Shown piece after piece: positions 1 through 12,527 of a DNA stretch of 64,000 bases (the first letter of the stretch is position 1; each line of letters begins with the position of its first letter). The notes under the pieces are model-generated. The model was given only the letters and a program-made list of their open reading frames with translations. It ran no database searches and was not told the DNA's origin. The translations under genes were made by a program, and so were the position numbers. Source of the stretch: Aquipseudomonas alcaligenes (GTDB lineage Bacteria; Pseudomonadota; Gammaproteobacteria; Pseudomonadales; Pseudomonadaceae); assembly GCF_900156545.1 (NCBI RefSeq), contig NZ_FTNW01000006.1, forward strand, positions 124,001 through 188,000, written 5' to 3'.

Positions 1-181
1 GGCGCAGAAGTCCACCCTGGTGCTGTACCGGCGCGATTTCGCGCCGCGCGTGACCGGGGTCGAGGCCCTGAAGGACGTCACGGCCATCTGCCTGCAGGTG
101 GACTGGCGCAGCGTGCCCGACAACCCGCAACCGGAGCAGCTGATGGGTGCCAACCTGCTGCTCACCTACCCCTGCCACTGA
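1..181 (+). CDS. C-terminal end of an unidentified protein (cut by left edge)
   Basis: The first 59 readable codons (phase starts at base 2) form an open frame ending in TGA at 179-181. The tail reads ...LTYPCH and contains the stretch DVTAICLQVDW. I do not recognise the family. The gene begins outside the window, so length and domains are unknown. It is followed at once by a strong hairpin (185-213) and faces the muramidase gene tail to tail. It may belong to the accessory cluster that follows, but nothing in the sequence proves this. Confidence 0.6.
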   Translation, partial: AQKSTLVLYRRDFAPRVTGVEALKDVTAICLQVDWRSVPDNPQPEQLMGANLLLTYPCH

Positions 182-184
182 AGA

Positions 185-217
185 CACGGGGCGCGGTTGC
201 GCCGCGCCCCGTGCTTT
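185..217. terminator. Strong hairpin between convergent genes
   Basis: A perfect 12-bp inverted repeat (185-196 with 202-213) encloses the loop TTGCG and is followed by CTTTG. It lies between the stop of the left-edge gene (181) and the stop of the muramidase gene (221), so it can serve both directions. The T-tract is short, so efficiency is uncertain. Confidence 0.65.
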
Positions 218-220
218 GCC

Positions 221-772
221 TCAAAGCAGCGTGCCCAGCAATGCGGCCTCCTGACGCCTGCGGGTGGCGTAGCGATCACCGAAGTTCTGCAGGTTGGCGC
301 AGGCCGCGGCCCAGTCATGAGCCACTACCTGTTTCCAGAAGTTCGGCGTGCGTGAAGCGAGATCACCGTACTGGAAGGCCACCGATGCGATCACCGTCTG
401 CGCCGGCGCCGGCAAGGCGCCGAAGTCGCCGCCGCCAGCCTTGGTGTAGGCGGCAGCCAGTCGCTCGATGAAGGGTCGTTTGAAGGCTTCGTCGATCGCC
501 TCGGCTTCGGCCGCGCTGACGGTCAGGGGCTGCTGCGCCAGCCTGGCCGCCGCCTGCTCCCCGATCAGCCCGAGATAGGGGCTGAGGCGCTGTACCAAAC
601 CCGGGTCCAGACCCAGGGCCTGCAGGTCCTGCAGATGGCGCTGGCCCAGGTCGAAACCGGTGGCGATGGTCACTCCGCTGCGGCTATTGGCGGCATCCGG
701 CACATAGCCGCGGGTGGCGGGCCCACCCTCCAGGCGAGCGATGAAAGTGAAGTCTATTGCGTAACGGGACAT
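221..772 (-). CDS. Pesticin C-terminus-like muramidase
   Basis: A 183-aa soluble protein resembling the lysozyme (T4-lysozyme-like) domain of pesticin, which cuts the glycan strands of peptidoglycan. Visible signature: LEGG near the N-terminus with Glu15, then SGVTIATGFDLGQ with Thr35 and Asp41. The Glu/Thr/Asp arrangement and the six-residue Thr-Asp spacing fit the pesticin catalytic triad. No signal peptide or receptor-binding domain is present, so it is only the enzymatic module and would need a holin, secretion system or lysis to reach its substrate. The start at 772 is chosen because AAGGAGA lies 8 nt upstream; a longer frame to 853 lacks such a site. It is divergent from the Mor-type activator, suggesting shared control. 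Family call is confident; biological role is not. Confidence 0.8.
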   Translation of the reverse strand: MSRYAIDFTFIARLEGGPATRGYVPDAANSRSGVTIATGFDLGQRHLQDLQALGLDPGLVQRLSPYLGLIGEQAAARLAQQPLTVSAAEAEAIDEAFKRPFIERLAAAYTKAGGGDFGALPAPAQTVIASVAFQYGDLASRTPNFWKQVVAHDWAAACANLQNFGDRYATRRRQEAALLGTLL

Positions 773-858
773 GGCAGTTCTCCTTGAATGAAGGGGCAAC
801 CAGTCCAACACCCACGCAGGAGTACTCATCAGCTTGAACAATTTCCTGACCAATCAGG

Positions 859-872
859 GGGGATATTTCCCC
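859..872. promoter_or_regulatory. Dyad GGGGA-N4-TCCCC between muramidase and Mor-type gene
   Basis: A perfect 5-bp inverted repeat sits in the 167-bp divergent region, about 68 bp upstream of the Mor-type start and about 87 bp upstream of the muramidase start. A near copy (GGGA-N6-TCCCC) lies at 3715-3729 upstream of the membrane-protein gene at the far side of the cluster. The shared motif suggests a common regulator, possibly the Mor-type protein, but this is inference only. Confidence 0.35.
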
Positions 873-939
873 ATTAACCCGCAGGCCAGAGCGTCCCTAG
901 CATCCTTGCGAGTCCACAAGACCAACAAGGAGCAAGACC

Positions 940-1323
940 ATGGACGAGAATGACCTCAAGCAGGTCGATGTCAGACAACTGCCCCACTCGCTGCAAGAAC
1001 TGATCGAATGTGTCGGTCTGGAAAATGCCTACCGGCTGACCAGCTGCTTCGGCGGACGTCCGAAGTACATTCCCAAGTTCCCCTCTCGATCCTCCCTCAC
1101 CCTGATCCTTCCCCCGGAAGCCCTTTGCGCCCTGATCGAGCGCTATGCCGGTCTGTCCATCGAGATCCCCAAGGTGGACCACTTCCTACGCCAGATCCGC
1201 AACCAGCAGATCTTCCAGGAAAGCTGCGACGGCCTCTCACGCAGCGCCCTGGCCGACAAGTACGGCCTGAGCCTGCGCCAGATCGGCAACATCCGCCGCC
1301 AGGAACACGCGACTCACAGGTAA
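940..1323 (+). CDS. Mor transcription activator family protein
   Basis: A 127-aa DNA-binding protein of the Mor/C family, named after the middle-operon activator of phage Mu. Recognisable parts are the GGRPKYIPK segment at about residues 38-46, the IPKVDHFLRQIRNQQI strand/helix region, and a C-terminal helix-turn-helix with ALADKYGLSLRQIGNI at about residues 102-117. Family members bind dyads as dimers and recruit RNA polymerase. A good ribosome site (AAGGAG) lies before the ATG. It is followed by the DUF2589 genes in the same direction after an 81-bp gap that holds an inverted repeat, so it is the likely local activator. No other Mu-like genes are present, so this is a domesticated regulator rather than part of an intact phage. 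Confidence 0.85.
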   Translation: MDENDLKQVDVRQLPHSLQELIECVGLENAYRLTSCFGGRPKYIPKFPSRSSLTLILPPEALCALIERYAGLSIEIPKVDHFLRQIRNQQIFQESCDGLSRSALADKYGLSLRQIGNIRRQEHATHR

Positions 1324-1367
1324 CCAGTTCCCGCTGAATCCAGAGCGCACGCAGTCATAGCCTGGAA

Positions 1368-1385
1368 TTGCGCAAATTCGCGCAA
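1368..1385. promoter_or_regulatory. Inverted repeat TTGCGC-N6-GCGCAA upstream of DUF2589 genes
   Basis: A perfect 6-bp dyad lies 20 bp before the first DUF2589 start, in the gap following the Mor-type gene. Mor proteins bind dyads just upstream of the promoter, so this is a candidate target. A TTATAA stretch overlaps the ribosome site further right and is too close to the start to be a convincing -10. Confidence 0.35.
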
Positions 1386-1404
1386 CTTATAAGGAGATTG
1401 ACAC

Positions 1405-2070
1405 ATGTCACAGATAGATACCGGCCTGATCGGCTCCGTCATCAACGCCCTGCCTCTCGACCGGATGATCTCCGGGCCGCTGCAGGCGATGATCGCCGCC
1501 CAGGTCCAGGCCAGTAAGGCCTATGCCGACTTCCTGCTGACCGTATGCATCCAGGACGGCAAGGCGGTATCCGTACAGTTCGACTATGACGAGACGTTGG
1601 TCGACGAGAACGGCGTGTACCAGGGCACGGTGACCAAGAAGATGCGCATTCCGCTGCTGGCGGCCATCAGTCACCCGAACATCACCGTCGAAGAAGGCAC
1701 CATCGACTTCGAGCTGACCATCAACCAGATGGCCGAGGACACCAGCGAAACCGCCGCCGACGGCAGCTTCGAAGCCAAGCTCGGCTGGGGCCCCTTCAGC
1801 CTCACCGTCAAAGGCTCGGTCAGCCACAAGTCGACCCAGACCCGCAAGACCGACACCCGGGCGCGCTATGCGATCCACACCAAGATCGCACGCCAGGATC
1901 CGCCGGAAGCCCTGATGCGGGTCATCGACTTCCTCACCGACGCCGCAACCAAGCCGGTGATGCTGCCCAATGCACAGGCTGCCAGCAAGGATGCCCTGCC
2001 CACCGACGCCGTATTGCCCGATCCGTCCAAGCCCGCAGCACAGGGCAGCTCCACGCCCACAACCCCGTAA
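1405..2070 (+). CDS. DUF2589 domain-containing protein (first paralogue)
   Basis: A 221-aa protein of the uncharacterised DUF2589 family. The family hallmark is visible as IPLLAAISHPNITVEEG (about residues 82-98) followed by the beta-rich DFELTINQMAEDT region. No signal peptide or membrane segment is seen. The last 40 residues are rich in Ala, Pro, Thr and Ser and look disordered. Start supported by AAGGAG before the ATG. It is the first gene after the Mor-type activator and precedes a second, diverged DUF2589 gene, so the two may form a hetero-complex. No biochemical function is known for the family and I do not propose one. Confidence 0.85.
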   Translation: MSQIDTGLIGSVINALPLDRMISGPLQAMIAAQVQASKAYADFLLTVCIQDGKAVSVQFDYDETLVDENGVYQGTVTKKMRIPLLAAISHPNITVEEGTIDFELTINQMAEDTSETAADGSFEAKLGWGPFSLTVKGSVSHKSTQTRKTDTRARYAIHTKIARQDPPEALMRVIDFLTDAATKPVMLPNAQAASKDALPTDAVLPDPSKPAAQGSSTPTTP

Positions 2071-2081
2071 GCGCTACAGCC

Positions 2082-2103
2082 GACCCCGCCGCCAGGCGGG
2101 GTC
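2082..2103. other. Intergenic hairpin between the two DUF2589 genes
   Basis: A perfect 9-bp stem (82-90 with 95-103 of this kilobase) with loop GCCA lies between the stop at 2070 and the next start at 2131. There is no T-tract, so it is more likely an mRNA-processing or attenuation element than a full terminator. It could set the ratio of the two paralogues. Confidence 0.5.
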
Positions 2104-2130
2104 ACCCTTCCCCCACAAGCAAGGAGCCCC

Positions 2131-2700
2131 ATGATGGCGCTGTTTTCCAAGAAGGAACCGATGACTGCCAGCGACCTCAGCCACATCACCCGTGGCTTGC
2201 ACCAGGCAGCGGCTGCCACCCACCAGGTGATCGCCCAGCAGTACATCAAGCTGTTCGACCAGTTCTTCGACTACGACCCCAACGACCTCGGCACGCCGAT
2301 GAAGGCCAAGATGGTCGAAGTGGCCCTGGACGAAGGACACACCCTCAATATTCCGCTGATCACCCTGGTAGCACCGCGCGGCCTTGCGCTGGCCGCGATG
2401 AAGGTCGATCTGTCGGTGAAGATGCAGGGCACCGAACTGGAGAAGGCACGCGACAATCTGCAGAACGGCGAACTGGCCAGCGAGCGCTTCTTCGTCACCT
2501 TCGGCCAGGACAAGCGCAAGGACCAGCAGCGCGACCCAGACGAAATCGCCATCAGCATGGTGTTCAAGGCCTGCGAGCCGCCGGAGGCGGTCAACCGCCT
2601 GCTCGAGGAGTACACCAACCTGATCAGCCCGATCCGCAACCCGCCGACTGCCAGCGGCCCGCAGCCCGGCGCGAGCGAAGGCGAGGCGACTTCCGGTTGA
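2131..2700 (+). CDS. DUF2589 domain-containing protein (second paralogue)
   Basis: A 189-aa protein related to the preceding gene but strongly diverged. The family-like core is LNIPLITLVAPRGLALAAMKVDLSVKM at about residues 74-100 (quoted in part: LNIPLITLVAP). The N-terminal half contains an amphipathic helix region and the C-terminus is Pro/Gly-rich. No signal or membrane segment is seen. AAGGAG lies just upstream of two adjacent ATG codons at 2131 and 2134; either could be used. Its stop is separated by one base from the next ATG, so it is translationally coupled to the membrane protein. Function unknown. Confidence 0.75.
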   Translation: MMALFSKKEPMTASDLSHITRGLHQAAAATHQVIAQQYIKLFDQFFDYDPNDLGTPMKAKMVEVALDEGHTLNIPLITLVAPRGLALAAMKVDLSVKMQGTELEKARDNLQNGELASERFFVTFGQDKRKDQQRDPDEIAISMVFKACEPPEAVNRLLEEYTNLISPIRNPPTASGPQPGASEGEATSG

Positions 2701-2701
2701 G

Positions 2702-3223
2702 ATGTTCGCCCTGCTCGCCGGCCTGCTCTACGGCCTGACGGCGGCAGCCTGGCTGCTGTTCTGGCACCGGGCCATGGCCGCGCCGGTGCTGCTGCGCCGC
2801 TATCCGCTGCTACGCGCGCCCTGGTTCGGCGGCACTGCCGTGCAGCTGGCCGCGGCCCTGCTGGCGATTCAGCATGGCGCCGCACCGGGCGGCGAATTCG
2901 AGGCGGTGCTGTTCGACGTGTTGCACAGCCGCGCCGACCTGGTGCTGTCCGCCTCGGCCAGCATCCTGGTGGTGGCCACGGTGGTCTACGGCGTCAACCA
3001 GCAGACGCCACCACGCCCCTTCATGCGTCTGATGTCCTTCGCCCTGGTGGCGCTGCTCGGCTTCATGCTGCCGGTGATCTGGATACCGCCGCAGCACGAG
3101 GAATGGATGCGGCTGCTGCGCCACCTGCAGACCGCCTCGTACAACTGGGGCCTGTTCCTGATGTGTGCCGGCCTGCTGATCCTGCTCGAGGAGCTGATCC
3201 CGCACAGCGCCGCGGACGACTAG
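2702..3223 (+). CDS. Four-helix membrane protein of unknown function
   Basis: A 173-aa very hydrophobic protein. Likely membrane segments are at about residues 2-20, 42-58, 80-97, 108-126 and 144-162; their exact number is uncertain. There is no recognised motif. The ATG follows the DUF2589 stop by one base, so expression is coupled and a functional link to the DUF2589 proteins (for example as membrane anchor) is plausible but unproven. It converges on the small membrane protein on the other strand, with 20 bp between the stops. Confidence 0.7.
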   Translation: MFALLAGLLYGLTAAAWLLFWHRAMAAPVLLRRYPLLRAPWFGGTAVQLAAALLAIQHGAAPGGEFEAVLFDVLHSRADLVLSASASILVVATVVYGVNQQTPPRPFMRLMSFALVALLGFMLPVIWIPPQHEEWMRLLRHLQTASYNWGLFLMCAGLLILLEELIPHSAADD

Positions 3224-3243
3224 CCGCGGCGCCGCTTGTTCCG

Positions 3244-3654
3244 TCAGTCGGAGCCCAGGGTCATGTTGCGGTCGCCACTGCTGGCAGTGATGCGCCAACG
3301 CTGGCCGAGGGCATAGAACACCCCGAGCCCGCCAAAAAAGGCCATGAACACCCCGCCGGCCAGCAACACCCAGAGTTCCTTGGTCTCGCCAGGGTCGGCG
3401 GCTGCCGCGTGAATCATCCACAGCCCCATCGCCGACAGGCATAGGCCGACGCCCACGCCCAGCAGAGTGCGCAGGCGGGTGGCGGCATGGCCATGGTGGC
3501 GATGAATCAGCTCGACTAGCTGTTCCAGATCGTGGCGCCCGACCCCAACCTCGGCGTCGTCCTCGATTTCCACGCCGCCGTAGATCAGATGCAGACGCAC
3601 GGCCTGATCCAGCCAGCCGGGGTCACTGGTGTGCACGATAATGGTCTTGTTCAT
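3244..3654 (-). CDS. Small two-helix membrane protein of unknown function
   Basis: A 136-aa protein. Residues 1-60 form a soluble domain beginning MNKTIIVHTSDPGWLDQA and rich in acidic residues, followed by a His-rich stretch (HRHHGHAATR) and two membrane segments at about 63-80 and 90-110, then a short tail. Start chosen at 3654 because CAGGGAG is correctly spaced upstream; a longer frame exists to 3750 but runs through a terminator. A GGGA-N6-TCCCC dyad lies about 60 bp upstream, resembling the one in front of the muramidase gene. I do not recognise the family. Confidence 0.7.
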   Translation of the reverse strand: MNKTIIVHTSDPGWLDQAVRLHLIYGGVEIEDDAEVGVGRHDLEQLVELIHRHHGHAATRLRTLLGVGVGLCLSAMGLWMIHAAAADPGETKELWVLLAGGVFMAFFGGLGVFYALGQRWRITASSGDRNMTLGSD

Positions 3655-3714
3655 GGTGATGCTCCCTGAATGATCGGAGCACCAGCCTTGCCCGAGCAAA
3701 CCCCGTGCAGCAGC

Positions 3715-3729
3715 GGGAGTGATTTCCCC
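3715..3729. promoter_or_regulatory. Dyad GGGA-N6-TCCCC upstream of the small membrane protein
   Basis: This near copy of the dyad at 859-872 also carries GGGGAAAT when read on the minus strand. Its presence before both minus-strand genes that bound the cluster suggests co-regulation. Confidence 0.3.
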
Positions 3730-3735
3730 GGCAAC

Positions 3736-3760
3736 AAAAAAGGCGCCCACAGGCGCCTTT
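3736..3760 (-). terminator. Rho-independent terminator of nfuA
   Basis: On the minus strand an AAAGGCGCC/GGCGCCTTT stem (9 bp, 4-nt loop) is followed by a run of six T. It lies 19 bp after the nfuA stop and separates the core genes from the accessory cluster. Confidence 0.9.
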
Positions 3761-3778
3761 CTTGGTATCCGGGAGCGC

Positions 3779-4363
3779 TTAGTAGTAAGCGTTCTCGCGG
3801 TTGCTGTGGTCGGTCACGTCACGCACGCCCTTGAGCTCGGGGATACGTTCCAGCAGGGTCTTCTCGATACCCTCCTTGAGGGTGTAGTCGGCCTGACCGC
3901 AGCCCTGGCAGCCACCGCCGAAACGCAGCACGGCAATGCCTTCCTCGACCACGTCGACCAGGGTCACCTGGCCACCATGGCTGGCCAGGCCCGGGTTGAT
4001 CTCGGTCTGCAGGTAATAGTTGATGCGCTCGGTGATCGGGCTGTCCTCGTTGACCATCGGCACCTTGGCGTTCGGCGCCTTGATGGTCAGCTGGCCGCCC
4101 ATGCGGTCGGTGGCGTAGTCGACTACGGCATCTTCCAGGAACGGCTCGCTGACGGCGTCGATCCAGGCGGTGAAGTCCTTCAGCGCCAGGGCGGTGTCCT
4201 CGGGCTTCTGCTCGCCCGGCTTGCAGTAGGCAATGCAGGTTTCCGCGTAGGGCGTGCCGGGCTGGGTGATGAAGACGCGGATGCCGATGCCGGTGGTGTT
4301 CTGCTTCTTCAGCAGATCGGCCAGATAATCGTGGGCGGCTTCGGTAATGGTGATGGCGCTCAT
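3779..4363 (-). CDS. nfuA: Fe-S biogenesis protein NfuA
   Basis: A 194-aa iron-sulfur carrier that receives a [4Fe-4S] cluster and passes it to target enzymes in the cytoplasm. The N-terminal half is a degenerate A-type (IscA-like) domain; the C-terminal half is the Nfu domain with the cluster-binding CQGC motif (Cys152 and Cys155). Length equals that of other Pseudomonas NfuA proteins. Start at 4363 has GAGGAG upstream. It is monocistronic, with its own terminator. The upstream region contains an inverted repeat (4420-4438) that could bind an Fe-S regulator such as IscR, which is known to control nfuA in P. aeruginosa. Confidence 0.97.
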   Translation of the reverse strand: MSAITITEAAHDYLADLLKKQNTTGIGIRVFITQPGTPYAETCIAYCKPGEQKPEDTALALKDFTAWIDAVSEPFLEDAVVDYATDRMGGQLTIKAPNAKVPMVNEDSPITERINYYLQTEINPGLASHGGQVTLVDVVEEGIAVLRFGGGCQGCGQADYTLKEGIEKTLLERIPELKGVRDVTDHSNRENAYY

Positions 4364-4417
4364 GGCAACTCCTCGCAAACGTAGCGCCAGTGTACGCCAA
4401 TAGCCGCCACCGGATAA

Positions 4418-5449
<1,032 letters not shown>

Positions 5450-5490
5450 CGCGCTTTTTTCGCCCACCCAGTCAAGAACCGGAGTTGTAG

Positions 5491-6279
5491 ATGTCCCGTT
5501 TCGCCCTCGGCCTGAGCCTGGCCGCCACCCTCGCAAGCGGCCAGGCACTGGCCGCCGACCTGCTGCAATGGCAGGACAACAGCCTGACCTACCTCAACGG
5601 CATCGACTTCAAGGTCGACCCGCCCAAGCAGCAGACCTTCACCTTCGAGCACGCCAGCGGCTGGAGCTTCGGCGACCTGTTCGTCTTCGTCGATGGCATC
5701 AAGTACAACACCGAAGCCACCAACGGCGCCGGTGACGGCCACACCTTCTACGGCGAGATCAGCCCGCGCCTGTCGCTGGGCAAGATCAGCGGTGCCGACC
5801 TGTCGTTCGGCCCGATCAAGGATGTGCTGCTGGCCGCCACCTACGAGTTCGGCGAGGATGACGTCGAGTCCTACCTGCTCGGCCCGGCCATCGACCTGGA
5901 TATCCCGGGCTTCGACTACTTCCAGCTCAACACCTACCTGCGCACCACCGATGGCCGCCGCGACGGTGACAACGTCTGGCAGATCACCCCGGTGTGGAGC
6001 TACACCATCCCGGTCGGCGACTCGGACCTGGTGATCGACGGCTTCATGGACTGGGTGGTGGACAACGACGACAGCTACCACGCCAACCTGCACTTCAACC
6101 CGCAGATCAAGTACGACCTGGCCAAGGCCATGGGCTGGGGCAAGCGCTTCTACGTGGGCGTCGAGTACGACTACTGGAGCGACAAGTACGGCATCGACGA
6201 CAACGGTTTCGTCGGTTCGGAGATCCTAGGCGGCACCGACCAGAGCGCCATCAGCCTGCTGGCCAAGGCGCATTTCTAA
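5491..6279 (+). CDS. Tsx/OmpK-type nucleoside channel, outer membrane
   Basis: A 262-aa outer membrane beta-barrel of the Tsx/OmpK family, which lets nucleosides and related compounds cross the outer membrane. A signal peptide covers residues 1-22 (cleavage after ALA). The mature part alternates hydrophobic and polar residues and is rich in aromatic and acidic residues, ending in a terminal Phe (AKAHF), as required for barrel insertion. Ribosome site CCGGAG precedes the ATG. It follows the purine deaminase by 41 bp and ends at a strong terminator, so the two likely form an uptake/salvage unit. Confidence 0.85.
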   Translation: MSRFALGLSLAATLASGQALAADLLQWQDNSLTYLNGIDFKVDPPKQQTFTFEHASGWSFGDLFVFVDGIKYNTEATNGAGDGHTFYGEISPRLSLGKISGADLSFGPIKDVLLAATYEFGEDDVESYLLGPAIDLDIPGFDYFQLNTYLRTTDGRRDGDNVWQITPVWSYTIPVGDSDLVIDGFMDWVVDNDDSYHANLHFNPQIKYDLAKAMGWGKRFYVGVEYDYWSDKYGIDDNGFVGSEILGGTDQSAISLLAKAHF

Positions 6280-6293
6280 GCGCCACCGCTGCA

Positions 6294-6324
6294 CAAAAAA
6301 AGCCCGCCATACGGCGGGCTTTTT
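6294..6324. terminator. Bidirectional terminator after the Tsx-type channel
   Basis: An AGCCCGCC/GGCGGGCT stem with a 4-nt loop is flanked by seven A on the left and five T on the right. It can stop transcription of the channel gene and of cti from the other strand. Confidence 0.9.
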
Positions 6325-6357
6325 CATGGGCGCTCGGCACAGTTCACGTAGGGCGCC

Positions 6358-8634
6358 TCAAAGGTTCTGGTAGCGGTTCATGTCCAGCACGCCCGCCTCC
6401 ACCGGTTCGGTCTCCTGGATATAGGCCGACAGGTCATGGAAGTAGTGCCAGAACTGCGGATGGCTGCGGCGGATGCCCCAGCGCGCCACCACCTTGTCGA
6501 AGGCAGCCGGGTCGCGGGCCTGCTCCAGCTGCGAAACGAACTCCGGCACCTCGCTAGCCCTGAGGCTGAACATGAAGTTCGGGTAGCTGGTCAGCACGCC
6601 CGGGTAGACCGTCAGGGTATCCAGCCCCGGCTGATAGCGCAGCGACTCGCCGGCCATGAAGGCCACGTTGCTGTGCGCGCGGTTGCGCAGCAGGCTGTAG
6701 ACCTCGCGCTGGCCGTCGGCGCGCTCGACGCGCAGCAGCGTCGCCTCGGGCAGCTGGTCGATCACCTTGAGCCCACCGGCCGGGCGCCCGGTCAGGCGGC
6801 TCAGCGCCTGCTCGGCATCCTCCAGATCGGCCGGCAGGCCGGCTCTGTGGCACTCGGCGCCGGAGCAGCGGTTGATCGGGTCGGGGCGTGCGTTGAGCGT
6901 GTCGTAACGCTCCAGCAGCGAGCGGGCGAACGCGCCCTTGGCCCCCAGCTCCGGCAGCCGCATGGCACTCGGCGTGTCGACATCGGCCTCGGTGTAGTCC
7001 AGCCACATCTTCAGCTTGCCGCTGTTCTGATACCAGTCATCCAGGTAGGCCTGGCGAGACTGCGGCGGCAACAGGCGGAGGAAGTTCAGCTCGGCGCCGT
7101 TGCGGATCAGGTCGAAGTACAGGCGCGTCTGCGCCTGGTGGGCGACATTGCCGTACACGTCGAAATTGACCACCAGCTGGTAGTAGGTGCGCTCGAACAG
7201 TGGGTAGTCCAACAGCCACAGGGTCTGCGGGATCTCGCCGATCAGGCCCTTGCGCACCATGGCGCTGTCGTGGTGGCGGTAGATCGACAGCAGCGCATTG
7301 TCGTTGCCGGCCCACAGGTGCGACCAACTGGGTGGCGTCGCTTCGGCATAGGTGTCGCGGCGCAGCTCCTCATACTGGTTGCGCTTGTCCCGATAGGCCT
7401 TCCACAGCCCCAGCAGGTCGCCGATCTCGTCGAACTGTCCGGGCATGGCCAGCAGCGGCGTGGCCTTGGCGCGGTAGCCGGCATCGGTGATGTAGAGGTC
7501 GTGGCGCGGGTCCTGGAACACCGCCCAGAAGTTGTCGCGGATCACGTCGGTGGCGATCTGCCCGCGGCACACCGGCCCACGGATAAAGGTGCGCACGAAG
7601 TACTCGGCGTTATCCAGCATGAACTGGTAGCGCGCCTCGGCAGGAATCGCCTGGAAGGTCTCGAAGGGATTGGCGCGGCGCTGCGCGCCGTAACCGGGTA
7701 CCGCATCCACTGTCCAGTCGCTGGCGTAGAACAGCTCGCGTACCCGCTCCAGCTTCTTCGCGCTGAGCGGATAGGTGATATGGGTCTTGTGCACGATGAC
7801 GCCCTGGATCGGCCACAACCGGTAGTACACCTCGGTGCCCGGGTCATCGTTGGGGCGGCGTGTGGCGATCGGGTCGATCGGCTGGCCACTGGGCGTGCGC
7901 GAGCGCACCAGCTGGAAGAAATGCCCCGGCTCGCCGCCTTCAAAGAACAGGTGGGCGAGGAACAGGTGCTCGAACAGCCAGCGATTGACCAGGCTCTCGC
8001 GTGCGCCGGGGGCATTGAGGAAGCGCTCCCACTCGGCGATCTGCTTCTGCTCCATGGCAGTGGCCTGCAGCGTCTGCTGCTCTACCGGGGCACCCTGCTC
8101 CACCCAGCGCTGCAGGGTGGCGTACTCGGCGTCGCTGAGGCCGGTAACGGCAAAGGGCATGCCGGCATGAGTGAACTTCTTCGCATAGGCCTCGAACTCG
8201 CCCGGCAGTGGGCACTGGTTGTCGCGGCCGATGGAAATATCCAGGTCCGCCGGCAGCTTGGCATTCGGCACCGGAGGATTATTGCGCCCCAGCTCCAGCA
8301 TGCGCGCGATCAGCGCCGCCTGGCCGGCCTGCGGGTTCAACACCGAATGAAAGCCCTTGGCGCGCCACGCCGTCTCGCCATGCGCGTCGAGGTACAAGCG
8401 TGTGGTGGCCTGGGCCTTGGTGCGCGCGCCGTCGTATACCGGAAGCTTGCTGGCACCGCGCTGCACGCCTTCACCGCTGCCCAGGTTGAGCTGGCAAGGC
8501 GAGTCGTAGCAGGCGTGGCAGGCCACGCACTTGTGGCTGAGGATCGGTTGCACATCACGGCTGTAGGAGACCGGTTCGGCGGCGAACACAGGCGCGCACA
8601 GCAGCGCCAGTGGCGCGAGAAAACGACGAAGCAT
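6358..8634 (-). CDS. cti: Fatty acid cis/trans isomerase
   Basis: A 758-aa periplasmic haem protein that converts cis- to trans-unsaturated fatty acids in membrane phospholipids, a rapid response to solvents and heat in Pseudomonas. A signal peptide spans residues 1-18. A cytochrome c-type haem motif CVACH lies at residues 36-40, directly followed by further cysteines (CYDSPC). The rest fits the Cti family in length and in the conserved Trp/Tyr-rich catalytic region. The start at 8634 is supported by AAGGAT and gives a proper signal peptide; a longer frame exists to 8709. It is divergent from metH. In PAO1, tse1 and tsi1 lie between these two genes; here they are absent. Confidence 0.95.
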   Translation of the reverse strand: MLRRFLAPLALLCAPVFAAEPVSYSRDVQPILSHKCVACHACYDSPCQLNLGSGEGVQRGASKLPVYDGARTKAQATTRLYLDAHGETAWRAKGFHSVLNPQAGQAALIARMLELGRNNPPVPNAKLPADLDISIGRDNQCPLPGEFEAYAKKFTHAGMPFAVTGLSDAEYATLQRWVEQGAPVEQQTLQATAMEQKQIAEWERFLNAPGARESLVNRWLFEHLFLAHLFFEGGEPGHFFQLVRSRTPSGQPIDPIATRRPNDDPGTEVYYRLWPIQGVIVHKTHITYPLSAKKLERVRELFYASDWTVDAVPGYGAQRRANPFETFQAIPAEARYQFMLDNAEYFVRTFIRGPVCRGQIATDVIRDNFWAVFQDPRHDLYITDAGYRAKATPLLAMPGQFDEIGDLLGLWKAYRDKRNQYEELRRDTYAEATPPSWSHLWAGNDNALLSIYRHHDSAMVRKGLIGEIPQTLWLLDYPLFERTYYQLVVNFDVYGNVAHQAQTRLYFDLIRNGAELNFLRLLPPQSRQAYLDDWYQNSGKLKMWLDYTEADVDTPSAMRLPELGAKGAFARSLLERYDTLNARPDPINRCSGAECHRAGLPADLEDAEQALSRLTGRPAGGLKVIDQLPEATLLRVERADGQREVYSLLRNRAHSNVAFMAGESLRYQPGLDTLTVYPGVLTSYPNFMFSLRASEVPEFVSQLEQARDPAAFDKVVARWGIRRSHPQFWHYFHDLSAYIQETEPVEAGVLDMNRYQNL

Positions 8635-8747
8635 GGGCAAAATCCTTATGCGGCGATCCGGCATTGTACGGCCGGCACAACGAAACGGCCCAACATGAGC
8701 CATTTTCATGCAGATCGCACCAGCGTCTGAGAGTCATGCAGCTTTGC

Positions 8748-8753
8748 TATCAT
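8748..8753 (+). promoter_or_regulatory. Possible -10 element (TATCAT) of metH
   Basis: TATCAT lies 37 bp before the metH ATG. No good -35 is visible. The 156-bp cti/metH region contains no recognisable cobalamin or SAH riboswitch. Confidence 0.3.
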
Positions 8754-8790
8754 CCACGGCCTTTCTACACGCTCACCCCAGGTAGTCCCC

Positions 8791-12501
<3,711 letters not shown>

Positions 12502-12527
12502 TCCACAGCCCATTAAAAACCGGAATA

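Noticed and set aside
221..3654. Prophage or tailocin remnant
   Set aside because: Only a Mor-type activator and a muramidase are phage-like. No integrase, capsid, tail, holin or attachment site is seen, and base composition is like the core genes.
8635..8790. Cobalamin or SAH riboswitch expected upstream of metH
   Set aside because: The region is only 156 bp and shows neither the B12-box type sequence nor an SAH-riboswitch-like fold that I can recognise.
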